Assembly: GCA_012103295.1 (NCBI GenBank)
Contig: WLXB01000014.1
Coordinates: 1 to 43,541 of the forward strand
DNA length: 43,541 bases
Source: Alphaproteobacteria bacterium
Lineage (GTDB): Bacteria > Pseudomonadota > Alphaproteobacteria > Rhodospirillales > Rhodospirillaceae
Direction of reading: 5' to 3'
Every line of letters begins with the position of its first letter. Within the stretch, counting starts at the first letter, position 1. Below, piece by piece: positions 9,756 to 17,895 of this stretch. The position numbers were made by a program, and so were the translations under genes. The notes under the pieces were generated by a model, which worked only from the letters and a program-made list of their open reading frames with translations, did no database searches and had not been told where the DNA came from.

Positions 9756-11180
9756 TCACGCGTCGTTTTGCGGTAGAAATTTTCGCAACGGCAAGAGGAG
9801 GGGATTTAGGTCTTGTAGTCCGAGAAAATTATCCAAGGCCTTCTTGACCTGCATTGCCTCGCCTGCAGCGAGGAGATCGCCGACGCAGCCGTCGAATTTC
9901 TGCCAGTACTGTTCATCCGTAAACGGTGCGGCTTTGCTACCCATTGGCATGGCTAAGCTTTTCTCCATGTGTGCACCCGAGTTCAAGTGGACTTCAATAG
10001 ATGTAGGAAATTCTCCCTCAGATTTATCGACGGGAATGGCTTCGATTAAGTCGAATAGAGACCGCACCTCAGGTCTCATCACAGCGGCAGGCAGGAAATC
10101 ATCAAGCGTGCAGCTACCCGTCAGCAAGGCTACGGCCAATCCATACTGTAATGAGAACTTAGCTTGCATCGGATCTTGTGGATCGTGGTGCATGAGGTTG
10201 TTCAGGTGGGTCTTTGGCAAACGGGCAACAATCTTGCTCACGTCGCTGGCATCAAAGCCGTGCTCTTCTTTGAGCAGTAACAAAACGTCCATCGCCCGGT
10301 GCGCGCTAGCGCAATTCGCAAAACGTTTAACCTTGAGCCCGTGCTCAAGAATGAGCAGTGGTTCACCAACCCGCTCTGTTTCGAAACGTAGCGTTTGGCC
10401 GTGTTCAGGTTTAACGATGGCATCTCGTAAGGCTTCATAGTCAGGCCCAACCATCAAACGGTTCATACCCGTGGGGCCGTCGAGAGTGTCCCGTCCGGCC
10501 GTGACCCCATGCTGGGCCATACATGCAGCCATAACGCCAGATTTTGCCGCTAGTCCTGCATGGGTTGGTTTAGCCATGGTTCCAAACTGAGACATGAATC
10601 CGGCGGCCATGCTGGTGGCGAGGGACACAGCGTTGGCAGCGTGTTCGGCGTCTAATTTCAAGAGGCGGGCACATGCGGCAGCGGCACCAATTGCACCAAC
10701 CGTCGCAGTGGCATGCCAGCCGCGATTACGGTGAGTTGGATTCACCCCTTGTCCAACTCGACCCATGATCTGTAGGCCGCAAATATAGGCATCGAGACAG
10801 GCCTGGCCCGAGGCGTGCTCCTGCTCCCCAAGTGCCAATATGGCCGGTGCAAGAACAGCGGTGGCATGGGCCTTTGCCGGATCAAAATTATCATCGAGAT
10901 CGAGCGCATGGGCAGCGGTGCCGTTGACTAATGCCGCCCATGGCGCACTCAAGGTTCGCGATTGCCCTACGACGGTGCAGGGGCCGGCACCCCAGTCTTT
11001 GACCGTTTCAAAAACCCGCAAGGTGGCTTCGTCGATCGCTCCCAAAATCGTCACACCGATGACGTCGATGAATTGGCGTTTGGCTGAATACAAAGCCGCA
11101 TCGGGCCACGTCGCGGGCGACGTTGCTAGCCACCTGCCGTAGCTCTCAACGGGGTTCTTTGTGGATGTGGTTTTCGACAT
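9756..11180 (-). CDS. MmgE/PrpD family protein
   Basis: The protein is 474 residues, normal for this family, which includes 2-methylcitrate dehydratase PrpD, cis-aconitate decarboxylase and iminodisuccinate epimerase. Visible family blocks are GTAAHALDLDDNFDPAKAHA near residue 90, HRNRGWHATATVGAIGAAAA near residue 150, GFMSQFGTMAKPTHAGLAAK, and a C-terminal lid region with the CASAHRAMD motif. Family members act on small di- or tricarboxylates in the cytoplasm; the substrate here is not evident. There is no prpB or prpC nearby, so a standard methylcitrate cycle is not supported. It lies in a leftward operon with a TRAP binding protein and a GST, suggesting processing of an imported organic acid. 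Confidence 0.85.
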   Translation of the reverse strand: MSKTTSTKNPVESYGRWLATSPATWPDAALYSAKRQFIDVIGVTILGAIDEATLRVFETVKDWGAGPCTVVGQSRTLSAPWAALVNGTAAHALDLDDNFDPAKAHATAVLAPAILALGEQEHASGQACLDAYICGLQIMGRVGQGVNPTHRNRGWHATATVGAIGAAAACARLLKLDAEHAANAVSLATSMAAGFMSQFGTMAKPTHAGLAAKSGVMAACMAQHGVTAGRDTLDGPTGMNRLMVGPDYEALRDAIVKPEHGQTLRFETERVGEPLLILEHGLKVKRFANCASAHRAMDVLLLLKEEHGFDASDVSKIVARLPKTHLNNLMHHDPQDPMQAKFSLQYGLAVALLTGSCTLDDFLPAAVMRPEVRSLFDLIEAIPVDKSEGEFPTSIEVHLNSGAHMEKSLAMPMGSKAAPFTDEQYWQKFDGCVGDLLAAGEAMQVKKALDNFLGLQDLNPLLLPLRKFLPQNDA

Positions 11181-11220
11181 GCTTTTGTTCGTCTCGACCC
11201 GGTCAGTCTATTCCTGCCGT

Positions 11221-11964
11221 CTAGAAAAAGTTTTTCTGTTTTTCGTACTCGACCAGCTCGTAATAGGTCTGCATGTATCCCGTGCAGTGCGCTTTGAGAA
11301 GCACATAATCACCATCGGCGGTGACCCATGTGTGATAGGGCGGGTGCTTGTCTGTCCCCATATAGTCGTCATCTATATTGGTCCCGATGCTGAAATGATG
11401 GGCCTTAAATGTCCCTGCTTCAACGGTCACGTCTTCCTCACCAAAGTAATTCACAGTGAGGCCACGTTTGTGCATCAAGATGGGTCCGTCGGCGCCGCGA
11501 TGATGAAAGGAGCACATCAAGTACAGGGGTGACGTATAAGTTCCTGGCCCCTGTTCAAGGGGGTAGACGTTGGTGTGCATTGCATCGGCTTGTATGGGGT
11601 GGGTGCCAAAAATAGCGGGACGTTCTGTGAGCTCAAGCCGTTGCGAAATCCGGCCTTCCTTGATCGTATATCCTTCGCACTCTGCCATGGTTTTGGTGAA
11701 CCTAAACCAGGAAGACCCGACAAAAGCGTCATCCACGTGGATCTGAACGAATCCATATGTTGGTGTCCAGTCTTTGTCGACGTTGGTTACAGTATCACGA
11801 AGAGTGCGCGGAGAATCTTCGTCAATGGAACAATGTGTCCTTAGACTGCGAGACCCGTCGACATGGGTGGTGTAAATAAATGTTTCGCCGCCACGAACTT
11901 TGTCCATGATTTCTTTCTTCTTGGACGTGTAGCGGATGCGTCCGCGAATTGTGTGATGTTCCAT
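11221..11964 (-). CDS. Hypothetical protein, DUF3108-like beta-rich fold possible
   Basis: I do not recognise this 247-residue protein with certainty. It is soluble, has no signal peptide, and is rich in alternating beta-strand patterns and aromatic residues. The C-terminal segment EDVTVEAGTFKAHHFSIG and the phrase MGTDKHPPYHTWVTADGDYVLL resemble proteins that measure or bind lipid-like molecules with a DUF3108-type beta barrel, but this is a weak inference. A strong ribosome site (GAGGGAG about 9 bases upstream) supports the ATG at 11964. It sits between the GST and the MmgE/PrpD gene in the same direction with gaps of 59 and 40 bases, so it probably serves the same pathway. Confidence 0.6.
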   Translation of the reverse strand: MEHHTIRGRIRYTSKKKEIMDKVRGGETFIYTTHVDGSRSLRTHCSIDEDSPRTLRDTVTNVDKDWTPTYGFVQIHVDDAFVGSSWFRFTKTMAECEGYTIKEGRISQRLELTERPAIFGTHPIQADAMHTNVYPLEQGPGTYTSPLYLMCSFHHRGADGPILMHKRGLTVNYFGEEDVTVEAGTFKAHHFSIGTNIDDDYMGTDKHPPYHTWVTADGDYVLLKAHCTGYMQTYYELVEYEKQKNFF

Positions 11965-12023
11965 GAATAGTGCTCCCTCGTTATTCCCCGGTTTAATTGA
12001 TCTTAGTCTAGTGCACCGCTGCC

Positions 12024-12719
12024 TTAGAGGCCATCGATCGGCGGTAAGCCGTGCGTCACCCTATAGGCGCGCAATTCAGCACGCCCTTCCGCAAAGACGG
12101 CCGCAAACGGTTGTTGTTCGCGGATAAAAGCCCACCAGGTTTTCAGTTTTGGATGGTCGTCGGTCAAATCGGCCATACCGAAGTGGGGCATGTTCACGCT
12201 GAGATAATCGATCGCGGGCCCGAGGGCGCAGTCTGCATGGCCAAGAGACGTCCCCAGCGCAAATGGGTCAGGGGATAAAACCGTCTCTAAAACAGATAAT
12301 CCGTCTTTAAACGCATTCACCTTGGCATTGATGAATTCTTGATCTGGGTTTTCTTGGCGCCGTAAAGGAATGAGCGGAATATAATTGCCCATTAAATATA
12401 AATCGACGATGCGGGCGACCAACCGTCCGCGTGCTGAAATTGCCGGGTCGGCTCGATCTGCGTCTTTGTCGGGATGAAGCTCGCGAAGGTAACTGCAAAT
12501 CACCTCGCCTTCTGCCAACCACAGGTCGTTATGAACCAGGGCAGGGACGCGCCCAATGGGGTTGATCGCACGAAACTCTGGAGAAGACGTATCACCGCCC
12601 GGCACGGGTTCTGGTTTTAGGTCTAACCCGATGCGTTGCGCCGTCAGGAAAACGCGGGCCACAAAGGGTGACATCATTTGTCCATAGAGATGCAGGTTTT
12701 CGGTCGGTTTATCTGCCAT
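12024..12719 (-). CDS. Glutathione S-transferase family protein
   Basis: The 231 residues contain an N-terminal thioredoxin-like domain and an all-helical C-terminal domain. The N-terminus reads LYGQMMSPFVARVFLTAQRIG, with the Ser-Pro-Phe where Ser/Tyr/Cys activates glutathione. The cis-proline block is NPIGRVPALVHNDLWLAEGEVICSYL. Many such enzymes isomerise or conjugate small electrophiles in the cytoplasm. The ATG overlaps the end of the TRAP binding protein gene by 11 bases, with a good ribosome site (AGAGGA) inside that gene, so the two are coupled. Maleylacetoacetate-isomerase-like activity is possible given neighbouring organic-acid genes, but unproven. Confidence 0.85.
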   Translation of the reverse strand: MADKPTENLHLYGQMMSPFVARVFLTAQRIGLDLKPEPVPGGDTSSPEFRAINPIGRVPALVHNDLWLAEGEVICSYLRELHPDKDADRADPAISARGRLVARIVDLYLMGNYIPLIPLRRQENPDQEFINAKVNAFKDGLSVLETVLSPDPFALGTSLGHADCALGPAIDYLSVNMPHFGMADLTDDHPKLKTWWAFIREQQPFAAVFAEGRAELRAYRVTHGLPPIDGL

Positions 12720-13722
12720 TATTTATCCTCTGAATGGCGGCATAGGCCGCCTTACCGGAAACAATATGCGCATGGATGTCATCGGCCTGGCCACCAATCT
12801 GGGAAATAAGAGTCTTTGGGACAGCACGTGCGGCCGCGCGCCACGCGTCTTTTTCGCGTTCAGTTGGCGCATGCACGTTAGATCCAGTTTGTGACGCCTT
12901 TAAGAGATCTGCTGTGTTTGCGGTTCGTATGCGGTGGCGTACCTCCGCTGCGTCCGGTACGGCCTGGCGTATGGCATTTTGCAATTCGACATCGAGGCCA
13001 TTGAACCATTTTGAATTTGCGGCGTAAACGCCGGCGGAATAGGCATGGCGGGTCAGGGTGTAATGATGAGCCACAGGCGCAAGACCATAGCTGGCATAGG
13101 TCATGGGGCCGGCTTCCCCGCCACGAATCAATCCTGTTTGCAACGCCGGAATGACATCTGGAAATGGCATAGCTGCGACATCTGCGCCGAGGGCGGCAAG
13201 AAACAAAGGCGACGAAGGAACCTGAAACGACCGCATCCGGTATCCTGCGGTGTCGGCGGGCGTTCGCAGCGGTGTCACACTGTAAAGGCTCTGAAAACCT
13301 TCATCGGCCCAGCTGAGCACAGTCAGCCCCTTCTCCGCAGCCAGAGCAGACAGTGGCTCTATCAGGTGGTTGTCGAGAACGTAGTCCGCTTCGTCGAGGC
13401 TCCCGAATTGAAATGGCGACATAATCATAGCGAATTCTGGCACCACAGCAGACATGCCGCTCGACGTGAATATCGCCATTTCAATACGACCGCGCCGCAC
13501 GGCGAGCATGAGGGCCTCTTCGCCACCGACTTCTCCACGCACAAGCAGGTCCGCTTCCAGGAGTCCGTCACTTTCACGACGGATATCGTCGGCAAAGCGC
13601 TGCCACAGAACATCGTAGGGGTCGCCAGGCGTGCTCAGGGCGCCGGCACGGAAGGTCTCCGCTGTGGCGTTCATCGCCATGCAGAAACTGATACACGTGA
13701 TAAAAAGATATGATCGCAACAT
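12709..13722 (-). CDS. TRAP transporter solute-binding protein (DctP-type)
   Basis: The protein has 337 residues with an N-terminal Sec signal peptide (about residues 1-21, ending near NATAE). It shows DctP-family landmarks: TFRAGALSTPGDPYDVLWQR at the mature start, MAIFTSSGMSAVVPEF, GYRMRSFQVPSSPLFLAALG (containing the conserved Arg that binds substrate carboxylate), and FPDVIPALQTGLIRGGE. It would bind an organic acid in the periplasm. No DctQ or DctM membrane gene is adjacent, so this binding protein is an orphan within the window and must use a permease encoded elsewhere or act as a sensor. It heads the leftward operon that continues with the GST. Confidence 0.88.
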   Translation of the reverse strand: MLRSYLFITCISFCMAMNATAETFRAGALSTPGDPYDVLWQRFADDIRRESDGLLEADLLVRGEVGGEEALMLAVRRGRIEMAIFTSSGMSAVVPEFAMIMSPFQFGSLDEADYVLDNHLIEPLSALAAEKGLTVLSWADEGFQSLYSVTPLRTPADTAGYRMRSFQVPSSPLFLAALGADVAAMPFPDVIPALQTGLIRGGEAGPMTYASYGLAPVAHHYTLTRHAYSAGVYAANSKWFNGLDVELQNAIRQAVPDAAEVRHRIRTANTADLLKASQTGSNVHAPTEREKDAWRAAARAVPKTLISQIGGQADDIHAHIVSGKAAYAAIQRINNGR

Positions 13723-13769
13723 GGCTAGCCTGCACCCTCATCCGCAGTGATACTGGCCAGCCTAATGGG

Positions 13770-13790
13770 TTATTCAGGTAATCTGAACAA
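13770..13790. promoter_or_regulatory. Operator-like dyad between divergent genes
   Basis: TTATTCAG, a 5-base spacer GTAAT, then CTGAACAA form a near-perfect dyad (7 of 8 positions pair). Its core fits the T-N11-A pattern of LysR-type regulator sites. It sits in the 96-base gap between the TRAP binding protein gene and the acyl-CoA synthetase gene, so one regulator could control both. No regulator gene is adjacent. Confidence 0.35.
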
Positions 13791-13818
13791 CCGGACGAAG
13801 ACGCAGGAAAGATAAGGC

Positions 13819-15456
13819 ATGACCCCGACAGGCATTTACGACACCGATCTGAATCAAACCTCAGCCAACCATGAGCCCCTCAGTCCTATTTCGTTTTTAC
13901 GGCGAGCGGCAGAAGTCTATCCCAATCGAGTCGCGGTCGTGCACGGTCCGGTGCGCTATACATATGTCGAGCTGTACGCGCGTTGCCGTCAGTTGGCCTC
14001 CGCCTTGGCCAAACGCGGTGTTGTAGCCGGTGATACAGTTGCGGTGCTCGCGCCGAATATCCCCGCCCATTTAGAAGCTCATTTTGGCGTGCCGATGACA
14101 GGTGCCGTACTCAACGCCATCAATACGCGGTTGGATGCCTCCGCGATCGCTTTCATTTTAGAGCATGGCGAAGCCAAGGTTCTGATGGTTGACCCAGAGT
14201 TATCCGGTGTTGCTAAAGCTGCTCTGCAAGAATGCGGGCGCGACATGCTGGTCATTGATATCGATGATGCCTTGGCGCCCAAAGAAGAGCCAATCGGTGA
14301 AATCGCCTACGAGGCGTTCCTCGATTCTGGCGATCCCGAGTATGTCTGTTCCGCTATTGAAGATGAGTGGCAGGCCATTGCGCTCTGCTATACATCGGGC
14401 ACGACTGGAAATCCAAAAGGTGTTGTGACCCACCACCGTGGTGCGTATCTCAACGCCATTGGCAACATGATGGCGTGGGGCATGACCCCGGCACCGGTTT
14501 ATCTTTGGACCCTGCCGATGTTTCACTGCAACGGCTGGTGTTTTCCTTGGACGATCACCGCTCTTTGCGGCACCCATGTCTGTCTGCGCAAGGTCGATCC
14601 GATCGCGATTTATGATGTGATGAAATCTGAAGGCATCACCCATTTCTGCGGTGCGCCGACGGTTCTCAATATGTTGGCCAATACACCTGAGGAACACCGC
14701 GCCGGTCTACCTCAAGGGATTAAGGCAATGACGGCCGGTGCTGCTCCGCCGGCGGCCGTCATTGCGACTATGGAAGGCATGGGCATTGGTATCACGCATA
14801 CCTATGGCCTGACGGAGGTCTATGGCCCGTGCGTGGTCTGCGCATGGCACGGCGAATGGAACGATCTTCCGATGGATGAGCAGGCCGCACTCAAAGCGCG
14901 CCAGGGGGTGCGGTATCCAGTGGTAGAAGGGCTTGATGTCATGGATCCAGATACCATGACGCCGGTCCCGGCAGACGGCGAGGCCATTGGTGAGATCATG
15001 TTCCGCGGTAACGTCGTCATGAAGGGTTACTTAAAAAATCCAACAGCGACAAAAGACTCTTTGAAAGGTGGATGGTTCCATTCCGGTGACCTGGCGGTGA
15101 AACACCCGGATGGCTATGTCGAGATTCGGGATCGATCTAAAGACATTATTATTTCCGGCGGGGAAAATATTTCGACCATCGAGGTCGAGAGCTTTCTCTA
15201 CAAACATCCGGCTGTTATGGAGGCTGCGGTGGTCGCCAGGCCCGATGACCATTGGGGTGAAACACCGTGCGCTTTCGTGACGTTAAAGGCTGGGCAATCG
15301 GCAACGGAAGACGAGATTATCGAATTCTGCCGCGACAACATGGCGAAGTTTAAGGTGCCAAAAACCATTGTTTTCGACGACCTACCAAAAACATCGACTG
15401 GAAAAATCCAGAAATTTGTACTGAGAGAACGGGCGCGAGCCCTAAGCGCAAACTAG
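13819..15456 (+). CDS. Acyl-CoA synthetase (AMP-dependent, DmdB-like group)
   Basis: The protein is 545 residues and belongs to the ANL superfamily, forming an acyl-adenylate and then an acyl-CoA in the cytoplasm. The P-loop-like motif is YTSGTTGNPKGVVTHH, followed by LWTLPMFHCNGWCFPW, THTYGLTEVYGP, GWFHSGDLAVKHPDGYVEIR, DIIISGGENISTIEVE and the C-terminal catalytic Lys in PKTSTGKIQKFVLRE. The H-C-N-G-W block and overall length resemble the group that contains 3-methylmercaptopropionyl-CoA ligase DmdB and medium-chain fatty acyl-CoA ligases. Substrate specificity cannot be assigned. A good ribosome site (AGGAAAG) precedes the ATG. It is divergent from the TRAP operon and shares a short promoter region with it. 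Confidence 0.88.
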   Translation: MTPTGIYDTDLNQTSANHEPLSPISFLRRAAEVYPNRVAVVHGPVRYTYVELYARCRQLASALAKRGVVAGDTVAVLAPNIPAHLEAHFGVPMTGAVLNAINTRLDASAIAFILEHGEAKVLMVDPELSGVAKAALQECGRDMLVIDIDDALAPKEEPIGEIAYEAFLDSGDPEYVCSAIEDEWQAIALCYTSGTTGNPKGVVTHHRGAYLNAIGNMMAWGMTPAPVYLWTLPMFHCNGWCFPWTITALCGTHVCLRKVDPIAIYDVMKSEGITHFCGAPTVLNMLANTPEEHRAGLPQGIKAMTAGAAPPAAVIATMEGMGIGITHTYGLTEVYGPCVVCAWHGEWNDLPMDEQAALKARQGVRYPVVEGLDVMDPDTMTPVPADGEAIGEIMFRGNVVMKGYLKNPTATKDSLKGGWFHSGDLAVKHPDGYVEIRDRSKDIIISGGENISTIEVESFLYKHPAVMEAAVVARPDDHWGETPCAFVTLKAGQSATEDEIIEFCRDNMAKFKVPKTIVFDDLPKTSTGKIQKFVLRERARALSAN

Positions 15457-15464
15457 CGCGCTGA

Positions 15465-16133
15465 TCAACGTTCTGGCAGCGGCCTGACTCGGGTCGCTAT
15501 CTCTGCTGTTTGATCTAACAGGGTACGCGTTGGGTTGCGGGCGCAGCTTTGCTTAAGGGCCCGTACGATTTTTCTCTTGTTCGCAACTGAGATCACCAAT
15601 CGTGGATGGTGGCGCACGCTGACGGTGCCTTGAACAAAAGCAAAGGCCCAAAACTCGGCAGCTTCCGCCCGCGACCTAGCGTCACCACGACCGTCTCGTC
15701 CTTCAGAATAAGCGCCACAGGAGTATTGACGGGGGTCGAAGCCAACCGCTGTGGATGCAGGTAAGGGTTTGGGCGATGCGCCCGTCCAGACCGCAGCAGC
15801 ATGGATAGAGTTATCGCGGTTCTCTTCGCAATATTCTTTGACCCGAGAAATCACGACGCTTTCGGCATCACCTTCGTCCTCTGAGAACTCAAGCACGGCA
15901 TCGGCTTCATAGGCTCCGGTGAGGAAGCCGACCAGCCAGAATCGGGCGAGCCGCGCGCGATCGATATCTTTCTTGCGTTTGCTCTTATCCTCGCCATCTA
16001 TAAACGTGGTGCAGGCGTAGCGGGCATCTTCGATTCGTCGATCGCTTATTGCGTCGGCTGGGTTAGGCGCAATCAATCCGGTGATCAAAACGCTTATTGG
16101 GAGAAAAGATGATTTGTAGGCCAAGGAGGTCAT
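15465..16133 (-). CDS. Exported protein with two HdeA/HdeB-like repeats
   Basis: I chose the ATG at 16133, which gives 222 residues beginning with a Sec-type signal peptide (MTSLAYKSSFLPIS..., cleavage likely after NPADA). The frame stays open to 16202, but that extension would bury the signal. The mature protein holds two copies of one module. Each has a Cys near its start (YACTTF and YSCGAY), an Ala-x-Phe-Trp block (LARFWLVGFLTGAY and AAEFWAFAFVQGTV), a predicted helix, and a second Cys followed by Asn (EYCEENRDN and QSCARNPTR). This Cys-aromatic-Cys layout resembles HdeA/HdeB-type periplasmic acid-stress proteins, but the match is by eye only. It is convergent with the acyl-CoA synthetase. 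Confidence 0.6.
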   Translation of the reverse strand: MTSLAYKSSFLPISVLITGLIAPNPADAISDRRIEDARYACTTFIDGEDKSKRKKDIDRARLARFWLVGFLTGAYEADAVLEFSEDEGDAESVVISRVKEYCEENRDNSIHAAAVWTGASPKPLPASTAVGFDPRQYSCGAYSEGRDGRGDARSRAEAAEFWAFAFVQGTVSVRHHPRLVISVANKRKIVRALKQSCARNPTRTLLDQTAEIATRVRPLPER

Positions 16134-16152
16134 TCCAACAGTGTCATTTCTC

Positions 16153-16193
16153 TGGGCTCCAGGCACAATAGCCCTCACCATATTGTGAGCCCA
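16153..16193. promoter_or_regulatory. Nested inverted repeats in divergent intergenic region
   Basis: An outer pair TGGGCTC / GAGCCCA encloses an inner pair ACAATA / TATTGT with a 10-base loop; one 5-base bulge separates the stems on the left side. It lies between the divergent HdeA/B-like and GST genes. It may be an operator dyad, a leader hairpin of the leftward gene, or both. No T-run follows. Confidence 0.3.
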
Positions 16194-16252
16194 AGGCCGC
16201 ATGACAATATCGATTCGGTGCGACCAGTCTCAAGCAGGTAAAAGGAAAACTC

Positions 16253-17002
16253 ATGAGCGTGACTCTCTATAAATTCGGACCCGTCATGGGCTTGCCAGAC
16301 CCCAGTCCGTTTTGTTTCAAGCTTGAGACATATCTGCGTATGGCCGGGGTCGACTACACCGTCGCCACGGATAAGCGGAAGAAAGCCCCAACCGGCAAGC
16401 GCCCTTTTATCGTCGATGAAGATGGCAAAGTCATGGCCGACAGCGGGTTGATTATTGCTCAGCTTGAAGCCAAGAACGGCAATCCGGTTGATGGCAAGCT
16501 CACGTTGTCTGAAAGGGCGGAGAGCCTAGCATTTCAGCGCCTTATGGAAGAGCACCTCTACTGGGCGGTGGTTTACTTCCGGTGGATTGACCCGGTCGGA
16601 ATCAAGAACTGGACCCCATATTTAAAGGACATTCTTGGTATGCCAGGGCCGGTGGTGGCCATGGTGAAGCCTTTGGCGCAGCGCCTAGTTCGTAAACAAC
16701 TGTCCGGGCATGGCTTGGGCCGTCATTCCCCTGAAACCATTCAGGATTTAGCCATCGCGGATATCGGTGCATTGGCGCATTGGCTTGGTCAGAAGGAGTG
16801 GGGATTTGGTGATCAGCCTACGGTTTTTGATGCATCGCTCGTCGCTCATATTGGGCAAATCATTTCTCAGCCCTGGGACAATCCGGTCGCTGTAGAAACA
16901 CGCAAGCACCGCAATCTGGTGTCTCATTTCGAACGCATGATGTCGCGCTATTATCCTGAGCTCAGGATTTCTGAAACAAACAGCTCAGGAGATACCCCGT
17001 GA
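16253..17002 (+). CDS. Glutathione S-transferase-like protein (Fax/metaxin type)
   Basis: The protein has 249 residues. The N-terminus VTLYKFGPVMGLPDPSPFCF, then KAPTGKRPFIVDEDGKVMADSG, is characteristic of the GST-like group related to failed-axon-connections and metaxin proteins, which have a thioredoxin-like N-terminal domain and helical C-terminal domain with GFGDQPTVFDASLVAHI. Activity in this group is poorly known; some members are dehalogenase- or isomerase-like. A good ribosome site (AAAAGGA) supports the ATG. It is the first gene of a four-gene rightward operon and overlaps the rhodanese gene by four bases (GTGA). Confidence 0.8.
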   Translation: MSVTLYKFGPVMGLPDPSPFCFKLETYLRMAGVDYTVATDKRKKAPTGKRPFIVDEDGKVMADSGLIIAQLEAKNGNPVDGKLTLSERAESLAFQRLMEEHLYWAVVYFRWIDPVGIKNWTPYLKDILGMPGPVVAMVKPLAQRLVRKQLSGHGLGRHSPETIQDLAIADIGALAHWLGQKEWGFGDQPTVFDASLVAHIGQIISQPWDNPVAVETRKHRNLVSHFERMMSRYYPELRISETNSSGDTP

Positions 17003-17895
17003 CTGACAAGGGCTATGCCAACCCCCAATTGCTCGTAGAGACCGATACTCTTGAGGCTGAGCTTGGCGCAGAGGATTTGCGCATTATCGACTGCAACGTG
17101 GTGATGGGGCCTAAGCCTGGCGGTGGGTACGACATCAAATCCGGTCGCGCGGATTTTGATGAGGCACATATTCCTGGCGCTGTCTTTCTCGATTTTCTCA
17201 CCGAGCTTTCGGGTGAGCACCCCACTTTGCGGTTCATGATGCCAACACCTGATGACTTTGCGCGGGTGGTTGGTGATGTGGGGATCGGGGACGACAATCG
17301 CGTAGTGATATATTCCAGGGGCGCTAATTTTTGGGCGACGCGTTTGTTTCTGATGTTTCGGGCGTTTGGATTTAACAATTGCCGTGTTCTCAACGGTGCG
17401 TGGGACAAGTGGGCGACAGAGAACCGACCGACGACAACCGGCATACAAAGTTTTCCTGTTGCAGTATTCACACCAGACCCGCAGCCCGGACAGATCATTG
17501 GCAAAGATGAAGTCTTGGCTGCCGTACAGCGCAAGGACACCTGTTTTAGCAACGCCCTATCGCCGGAGATATTTTCTGGTGCGACGGTCAATGCGGCGTA
17601 TGGACGGCCCGGCCACATCGCGGGCAGCGTCAACCTCTATGCCTATGATCTTATCGACAAGACAGATAATACCTTTGCTGACGCAGCCACACTGCGAGAG
17701 AAGTTTCAAGCCGTCGGTGCGCTCGATCAAGAAAACATCATCACCTATTGCGGTGGTGGTATTTCTGCGACGACAGACTCGTTCGCACTCATGCTTCTCG
17801 GACGAGACGATGTCGCGCTGTACGACGGCTCAATGACGGAATGGGGTCCGGATGAAAGCCTTCCTATGTCGACGCTGACAAGTGGAGAGACCTAA
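16999..17895 (+). CDS. Tandem-rhodanese sulfurtransferase
   Basis: The protein has 298 residues with two rhodanese domains. The N-terminal domain is inactive by sequence (VVIYSRGANFWATRL carries no Cys). The C-terminal domain has the active-site loop at Cys251 in NIITYCGGGISATTDSFAL. The C-terminal phrase LYDGSMTEWGPDESLP is typical of thiosulfate/3-mercaptopyruvate sulfurtransferases. It transfers sulfane sulfur to a thiol or cyanide in the cytoplasm; the donor is not determined, although a CGGGISA loop is often seen in SseA-like enzymes. The start is a GTG overlapping the upstream stop, with a strong CAGGAGA ribosome site inside the GST gene. The next gene begins directly at its stop. Confidence 0.88.
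   Translation: MTDKGYANPQLLVETDTLEAELGAEDLRIIDCNVVMGPKPGGGYDIKSGRADFDEAHIPGAVFLDFLTELSGEHPTLRFMMPTPDDFARVVGDVGIGDDNRVVIYSRGANFWATRLFLMFRAFGFNNCRVLNGAWDKWATENRPTTTGIQSFPVAVFTPDPQPGQIIGKDEVLAAVQRKDTCFSNALSPEIFSGATVNAAYGRPGHIAGSVNLYAYDLIDKTDNTFADAATLREKFQAVGALDQENIITYCGGGISATTDSFALMLLGRDDVALYDGSMTEWGPDESLPMSTLTSGET

Noticed and set aside
9739-10440. A 233-codon rightward open frame
   Set aside because: It lies antisense to the well-supported MmgE/PrpD gene, has unusual Ser/Arg/Lys composition, and shows no family pattern or ribosome site.
9756-11180. Methylcitrate-cycle operon
   Set aside because: A PrpD-family gene is present, but prpB and prpC are not adjacent, and the lyase at 36660 is far away in a different operon.
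13045-13713. A 222-codon rightward open frame
   Set aside because: It is antisense to the TRAP binding protein gene, whose signal peptide and family motifs are clear. The frame is His/Arg/Gln-rich without recognisable motifs.
17013-17633. A 206-codon leftward open frame
   Set aside because: It is antisense to the rhodanese gene; composition and lack of motifs indicate a chance frame.
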